From: JAQVSH01 sp964451605
Lineage (GTDB): Bacteria > Bacteroidota > Bacteroidia > Bacteroidales > UBA4181
NCBI GenBank assembly: GCA_964451605.1
Contig: CAYVJA010000054.1
Span: 1-17,689 of the forward strand
Direction: 5' to 3'
Length of the DNA: 17,689 nt
Numbering within the stretch: the stretch's first letter is position 1; each line of letters opens with the position of its first letter. Both the position numbers and the translations under genes were made by a program. Shown here in pieces: positions 14,659 to 17,689 of this stretch. The notes beneath the pieces are model-generated. The model had not been told where the DNA came from. It saw nothing but the letters and a program-made list of their open reading frames with translations, and made no database searches.

Positions 14659-16026
14659 TTAGAGTTGGTACTTCTTGATTTTGTTGTACAGTGTCTGCCG
14701 GCTGATGCCTAATTGAGCTGCTACGGCCGACAGGTTCCCGTTGAAGCGTTCGATGGTGTTCCGGATAAGCCGCAACTCCATTTCATCGAGGGTGGTATCA
14801 CTGAAGCCGGGGGTATTGGGCAAGGGCTTAAAAAGAAAATCTTCCGATCGGAAACTCGATCCGTCGCACAAAATAACGGCCTTTTCGATGGTATGTTCCA
14901 GCTCTCGGACATTACCCGGCCAGTGGTATTGCCGGAGAAGCTGTTTAATATCGGAGGTGAGCGAGAGCGGGGGTTTGTTGTATTTGTGGGTGTACCTGAG
15001 TGTAAAATATTCGGCCAGCTCTATCAGTTCGTCGCCCCGTTCGCGAAGCGGGGGCACCTCAATATGGATGGTATTGATACGGTAGAGGAGATCTTCGCGA
15101 AATGTGCCGGCAGAAACGCTCTCGTCGAGGTTCCGGTTGGTGGCGCAGATCAGGCGGATACCTACCGGCACAGGTCGGTTCGACCCTACACGGGTAATAC
15201 TTCGGTTCTGGATAGCTGCCAGCAGTTTGGCCTGATTAGCAATGGAGAGATTTCCTATCTCATCCAGAAAAAGAGTTCCCTTGTGCGCTGCCTCGAATTT
15301 TCCGGCCCGATCTTCCCTGGCGTCAGTGAAGGCCCCCCGGACATGGCCAAAGAGTTCGCTCTCGAAAAGGGTTTCGGTGATAGCACCCATATCGACGCAC
15401 AACAAAATTTCGTCCGAACGTCTGGAGAGGCGGTGCAGTTCACGGGCAACCATCTCTTTCCCTGTTCCGTTTTCGCCGGTAATGAGCACATTGGCATCGG
15501 TTTTGGCCACCTTCCGGATGGTGTGCATCACCTTGTTCATGGCAGGCGAGTTGCCGATGAGCATCACGGGGCTCTGGTTTATCTGTTGTTTCAGTGTGGC
15601 AGAGGCCTTCTTGAGCGAACGCACCTCATTTCTCGATTGACCCAAACGCCAGGCCGAGAGAAGGGTCGAAACCAATTTGGCGTTCTCCCAGGGTTTTACC
15701 ACGAAATCGGCAGCTCCCTCTTTTACGGCCTTCACTGCCAACTCGATGTCGGCATAAGCGGTGAAAAGAACCACCGGAAGGTCGGGATATTTCTCGTGAA
15801 TCTTCCGAAGCCAAAAGATCCCCTCGTTTCCGCTGTTTACCCCGGCGTCGAAATTCATGTCGAGCAGGACCACATCGATAGGTTGCGACTCAAGCACCGA
15901 AAGCAGGCGAACCGGCCCCGGAAGGGTAACTACCTGATCAAAGTGCAACCCAAGAAGCATTTTGAGTGCCCCCAGAACCGATTTGTTGTCGTCGACAACC
16001 AGAATGGTACCCGCCTTTTTCGACAT
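14659..16026 (-). CDS. Sigma54-dependent NtrC-family response regulator
   Basis: 455 residues from ATG 16026. An in-frame ATG at 16059 lies upstream of the -7 box and is less likely. Domains: receiver (1-130; acidic D12/D13, phosphoacceptor D56, T89, K111), AAA+ sigma54-interaction domain (about 150-390; Walker A GENGTGKE at 184-191, Walker B GTLFLDE at 250-256, GHVRGAFTDA loop at about 228-237) and a Fis-type helix-turn-helix (432-455, AVAAQLGISRQTLYNKIKKY). The sigma54-contacting loop reads GAFTDA rather than GAFTGA. The kinase gene follows after 11 bp. Divergent, 313 bp away, are the membrane-fusion protein and ABC ATPase, the usual neighbours of this regulator type in Bacteroidota, so efflux control is likely. 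Two candidate binding repeats lie in the intergenic region. Confidence 0.94.
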   Translation of the reverse strand: MSKKAGTILVVDDNKSVLGALKMLLGLHFDQVVTLPGPVRLLSVLESQPIDVVLLDMNFDAGVNSGNEGIFWLRKIHEKYPDLPVVLFTAYADIELAVKAVKEGAADFVVKPWENAKLVSTLLSAWRLGQSRNEVRSLKKASATLKQQINQSPVMLIGNSPAMNKVMHTIRKVAKTDANVLITGENGTGKEMVARELHRLSRRSDEILLCVDMGAITETLFESELFGHVRGAFTDAREDRAGKFEAAHKGTLFLDEIGNLSIANQAKLLAAIQNRSITRVGSNRPVPVGIRLICATNRNLDESVSAGTFREDLLYRINTIHIEVPPLRERGDELIELAEYFTLRYTHKYNKPPLSLTSDIKQLLRQYHWPGNVRELEHTIEKAVILCDGSSFRSEDFLFKPLPNTPGFSDTTLDEMELRLIRNTIERFNGNLSAVAAQLGISRQTLYNKIKKYQL

Positions 16027-16043
16027 AGTATTCGCTTTTCTTA

Positions 16044-16051
16044 CAAAGGTA
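16044..16051 (-). promoter_or_regulatory. Candidate -7 box of the regulator/kinase operon
   Basis: On the minus strand this reads TACCTTTG, a full match to TAnnTTTG, with the ATG 18 bases downstream. No TTTG at the -33 position. Transcription starting here would exclude the upstream ATG at 16059. Confidence 0.45.
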
Positions 16052-16077
16052 ACCTTCAAAAGAGACGATTCTACCTC

Positions 16078-16117
16078 ATTGTCAAAATTTGCGACACTAT
16101 TGTCTACATTTTCAACG
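16078..16117. promoter_or_regulatory. Two 19-bp direct repeats, 21 bp apart: candidate regulator binding sites
   Basis: ATTGTCAAAATTTGCGACA (16078-16096) and ATTGTCTACATTTTCAACG (16099-16117) agree at 14 of 19 positions with starts 21 bp apart, that is two helical turns. The first also has partial dyad symmetry (TGTC..AAATTT..GACA on the other strand). The pair lies 50-90 bp upstream of the regulator start and 220-260 bp upstream of the efflux gene, the usual distance for NtrC-type enhancers. Binding by the neighbouring regulator is inference. Confidence 0.5.
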
Positions 16118-16142
16118 AATCGGAGACGCAGCTATTCTGTTA

Positions 16143-16164
16143 ATACTCTGTTATACAAGAGTAT
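16143..16164. repeat. 7-bp perfect inverted repeat in the divergent region
   Basis: ATACTCT (16143-16149), an 8-base loop and AGAGTAT (16158-16164). No T tract follows, so it is not a convincing terminator; it could be an operator or a chance dyad. It stands between the 19-bp repeats and repeat block E. Confidence 0.4.
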
Positions 16165-16192
16165 GAGGGTTTTGGCAAGGAAAATGAATGAT

Positions 16193-16328
16193 GAGTGCTC
16201 TAGTGCAGTAGTGCCCTAGTGCTGTGCTGACGCGCCGCAAACGAGTTGTCTTTCGCGCTTGCGCGTAACGGTTTTTTTCACTAGAGCACTTGCGCGTCAG
16301 CGCGATGCACCAGAGCACCAGAGCACTA
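16193..16328. repeat. Intergenic repeat block E: oppositely oriented 8-bp arrays around a GCGC palindrome
   Basis: Left arm: AGTGCTCT, AGTGCAGT, AGTGCCCT, AGTGCTGTGCTGACGCG (16194-16234). Centre: CGCGCTTGCGCG (16254-16265) with a T7 tract at 16272-16278. Right arm: CACTAGAGCACTTGCGCGTC, AGCGCGATGCACC, then AGAGCACCAGAGCAC (16279-16326). The arms are imperfect inverted copies, so the RNA could form a long hairpin ending about 12 bases before the efflux ATG at 16340. Confidence 0.85.
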
Positions 16329-16339
16329 AAAAGGTTATT

Positions 16340-17584
16340 ATGGACAGAGTAATTGAACGGAAGAAGTGGTTGCAGCGAAAGCATATTGCGCCGCTGGCGG
16401 GAGGGGCGCTTTTTGTGGCGCTTCTGTTGTGGGTGTTTTTTGGATCGCACGGTCAAACGGTTAGGGTCGATCGCGATAAGTTGTTGGTTTCGAAGGTGAT
16501 TTTGGGCGAGTTTAAGGAGTATATCCGGCTGACCGGTACGGTGCTGCCTAATAGTGTGATTATGTTGAGTCCTTCGGAGGCGGGCAGGGTCGAGGAGATT
16601 GTGGCCGAGGAGGGGAGTCAGTTGAAAGCTGGCGATGTGATTGTCAGGTTAAGCAATCCCTCGCTCGGGATGACGGTGATTAATAGTGAGGCCCAGTTGG
16701 CCGAGAAGGAGAATTTTTTGCGCAATACGTTGATTCAGATGCAACAGAATCGTATTCGGTTGCAACAGGAGCTTTTGCAGCAGAATTTCGATGTGCTGCG
16801 AAAAAAACGGCGGTTCGAAAATAATACGGCGCTTCGCTCTTCGCTTTCGCACGAGGAGTATCTGCAGTCGAAGGAGGATTACGACTATGCGCTGCAGAGT
16901 TATCAGTTGATGACGGCCCGTCATGCACAGGATTCCATTTTTGCTGAGGTGCAGGTAAAACAGTTGGAGGAGGGGCTTGCCAATATGAAGCGAAACCTTG
17001 CCATGGTGCGTCAACGGCTCGATGAGTTGGAGGTAAAGGCCCCGATTGATGGTCAGCTGGGCATGCTCGATGTGGAGATGGGGCAGAACCTGGGTGCAGG
17101 ACAGAAGATTGGCCAGATGACGGGCGGTGCCGGTTTTAAGCTCGAGGTATTGATAGATGAGAGCTACATCGACAGGGTTCATTCGGGCCTGCCTGTTCGC
17201 CTGGAACGGCAGTCGGAGAGTTTCGAGATGCGGATCCGAAAAATCTATCCGGAGGTTCGGCAGGGGGCTTTTAAGGCCGACCTGGTGTTTACCGGAAACA
17301 CGCCCGAGAACCTTCGCAATGGACAGAGCCACACCTTGTTGCTTGAGCTGGGTTTGCCTGCCGAGGCGGTGATGATCTCTAAGGGGCCCTTTTTTCAGAC
17401 CACCGGCGGGCAATTCATTTTTGTGCTTTCGGCCAATGGCAAGGAGGCGGTGTTACGCACCATTCGGATAGGCCGGCAAAATCCTCAATATTATGAGGTG
17501 CTGGAGGGGCTGACACCCGGAGAGGAGGTGATTACCTCAGGTTATGAGATGTTTGGAAACAATACGCGGTTAGAACTGCGTTAG
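16340..17584 (+). CDS. Membrane-fusion (periplasmic adaptor) protein of an ABC/RND-type efflux system
   Basis: 414 residues from ATG 16340 (the longer in-frame reading from 16259 only translates repeat DNA). It is a HlyD/MacA-like adaptor that links an inner-membrane transporter to a TolC-type outer-membrane channel. Seen: one membrane anchor (about 16-34), first half of a lipoyl-like domain (VLPNSVIMLSPSEAGRVEEI, EEGSQLKAGDVIVRL, 69-104), a long alpha-helical hairpin (about 112-230, rich in Gln/Glu/Leu/Arg), second half of the lipoyl domain (VKAPIDGQLGML, GQNLGAGQKIGQM), then beta-barrel and membrane-proximal domains (EEVITSGYEMF at the end). The next gene, 28 bp downstream, begins an ABC ATPase, which identifies the partner as a MacB-like exporter. 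The divergent sigma54 regulator is a probable controller. Confidence 0.93.
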   Translation: MDRVIERKKWLQRKHIAPLAGGALFVALLLWVFFGSHGQTVRVDRDKLLVSKVILGEFKEYIRLTGTVLPNSVIMLSPSEAGRVEEIVAEEGSQLKAGDVIVRLSNPSLGMTVINSEAQLAEKENFLRNTLIQMQQNRIRLQQELLQQNFDVLRKKRRFENNTALRSSLSHEEYLQSKEDYDYALQSYQLMTARHAQDSIFAEVQVKQLEEGLANMKRNLAMVRQRLDELEVKAPIDGQLGMLDVEMGQNLGAGQKIGQMTGGAGFKLEVLIDESYIDRVHSGLPVRLERQSESFEMRIRKIYPEVRQGAFKADLVFTGNTPENLRNGQSHTLLLELGLPAEAVMISKGPFFQTTGGQFIFVLSANGKEAVLRTIRIGRQNPQYYEVLEGLTPGEEVITSGYEMFGNNTRLELR

Positions 17585-17612
17585 CATACGAATTCCTTTT
17601 AAAAACAATTAT

Positions 17613-17689
17613 ATGATTACTATCGAAAAATTATCCAAAGTATTTCGTACCGAAGAGATTGAAACTACCGCTTTGAATGCGGTCGATCT
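17613..17689 (+). CDS. ABC transporter ATP-binding protein (MacB/LolD-like), partial, runs off right edge
   Basis: Only the first 25 residues are present: MITIEKLSKVF, then RTEEIETTALNAVD. This matches the N-terminus of MacB/LolD-type ATPases, where the first strand, a T-E-x-x-T-x-A-L aromatic-contact segment and the start of the Walker A region follow at this spacing. Walker A itself lies outside the window. The position 28 bp after the membrane-fusion gene, same strand, supports an efflux operon. Confidence 0.85.
   Translation, partial: MITIEKLSKVFRTEEIETTALNAVD

Noticed and set aside
14713..16143. Long plus-strand open frame (476 codons) opposite the sigma54 regulator
   Set aside because: It is antisense to a protein with complete receiver, AAA+ and HTH motifs; its own translation shows no recognisable domain or signal. 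It is a composition shadow.
16172..16188. Sigma54 -24/-12 promoter for the efflux operon
   Set aside because: TTGGCAAG fits the -24 element, but the -12 dinucleotide is GA instead of GC, so it is not listed as a promoter.
16254..16278. Rho-independent terminator at CGCGCTTGCGCG plus T7
   Set aside because: The palindrome allows only a 4-bp stem with a tetraloop, and six bases separate it from the T tract; kept as part of the repeat block only.
6838..16328. CRISPR array
   Set aside because: Repeats are 7-8 bp, directly tandem and without unique spacers of 26-40 bp; no cas genes occur.
16259..16339. Extended N-terminus of the membrane-fusion protein
   Set aside because: These codons only translate the palindrome and 8-bp repeats; the ATG at 16340 gives a normal short cytosolic n-region and membrane anchor.

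Overview
The window looks like a Bacteroidota chromosome fragment, plausibly from a polysaccharide-degrading member of the Bacteroidales/Marinilabiliales; the rank below phylum is a guess. Supporting signs are secreted GH43, GH105, DUF1080 and FISUMP-type proteins, several promoters resembling the Bacteroidota pattern (-33 TTTG, -7 TAnnTTTG), and a sigma54 response regulator/kinase pair beside a MacB-like efflux operon. A run of 10 Ns (541-550) shows that the sequence is scaffolded.

Left part (1-5378, all minus strand): a carbohydrate block. A GH43 enzyme with a CBM6-like domain, a stand-alone secreted beta-sandwich-like protein and a second GH43 enzyme (crossing the gap and leaving the window, with a probable ricin-like C-terminal part) form one apparent operon. 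Upstream lie a secreted DUF3237 protein and a FISUMP lipoprotein. No SusC/SusD pair is visible, so this could be the edge of a polysaccharide utilisation locus or a satellite enzyme cluster for arabinan, arabinoxylan or pectin side chains.

Middle part (5379-12250): a GNAT acetyltransferase; a HigA-like antitoxin whose toxin partner survives only as a C-terminal remnant ending in an ATGA overlap; a GH105 unsaturated glucuronyl/galacturonyl hydrolase divergent from a two-gene operon (a secreted nucleoside-hydrolase-like protein and an SDR oxidoreductase); a DUF1080 lipoprotein; a methyltransferase gene whose first part appears damaged; and a small secreted lipocalin-like protein ending at a strong bidirectional terminator.

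Right part (12254-17689): a secreted CE1-type esterase (minus), then a sigma54-dependent response regulator and its histidine kinase (minus, co-transcribed), divergent from a membrane-fusion protein and the start of an ABC transporter ATPase (plus). Two 19-bp direct repeats spaced 21 bp lie between regulator and efflux genes and look like regulator binding sites.

The least expected structure is a modular family of intergenic repeats: 8-bp tandem units (GCTCTRRT), GC-rich GCGC palindromes and 7-bp TTAATGG-type units. It recurs at five places, abuts or enters gene ends, and forms a large inverted pair before the efflux operon. I found no clearly new defence or biosynthetic system; the repeats, the decayed toxin locus and the candidate enhancer pair deserve follow-up most.
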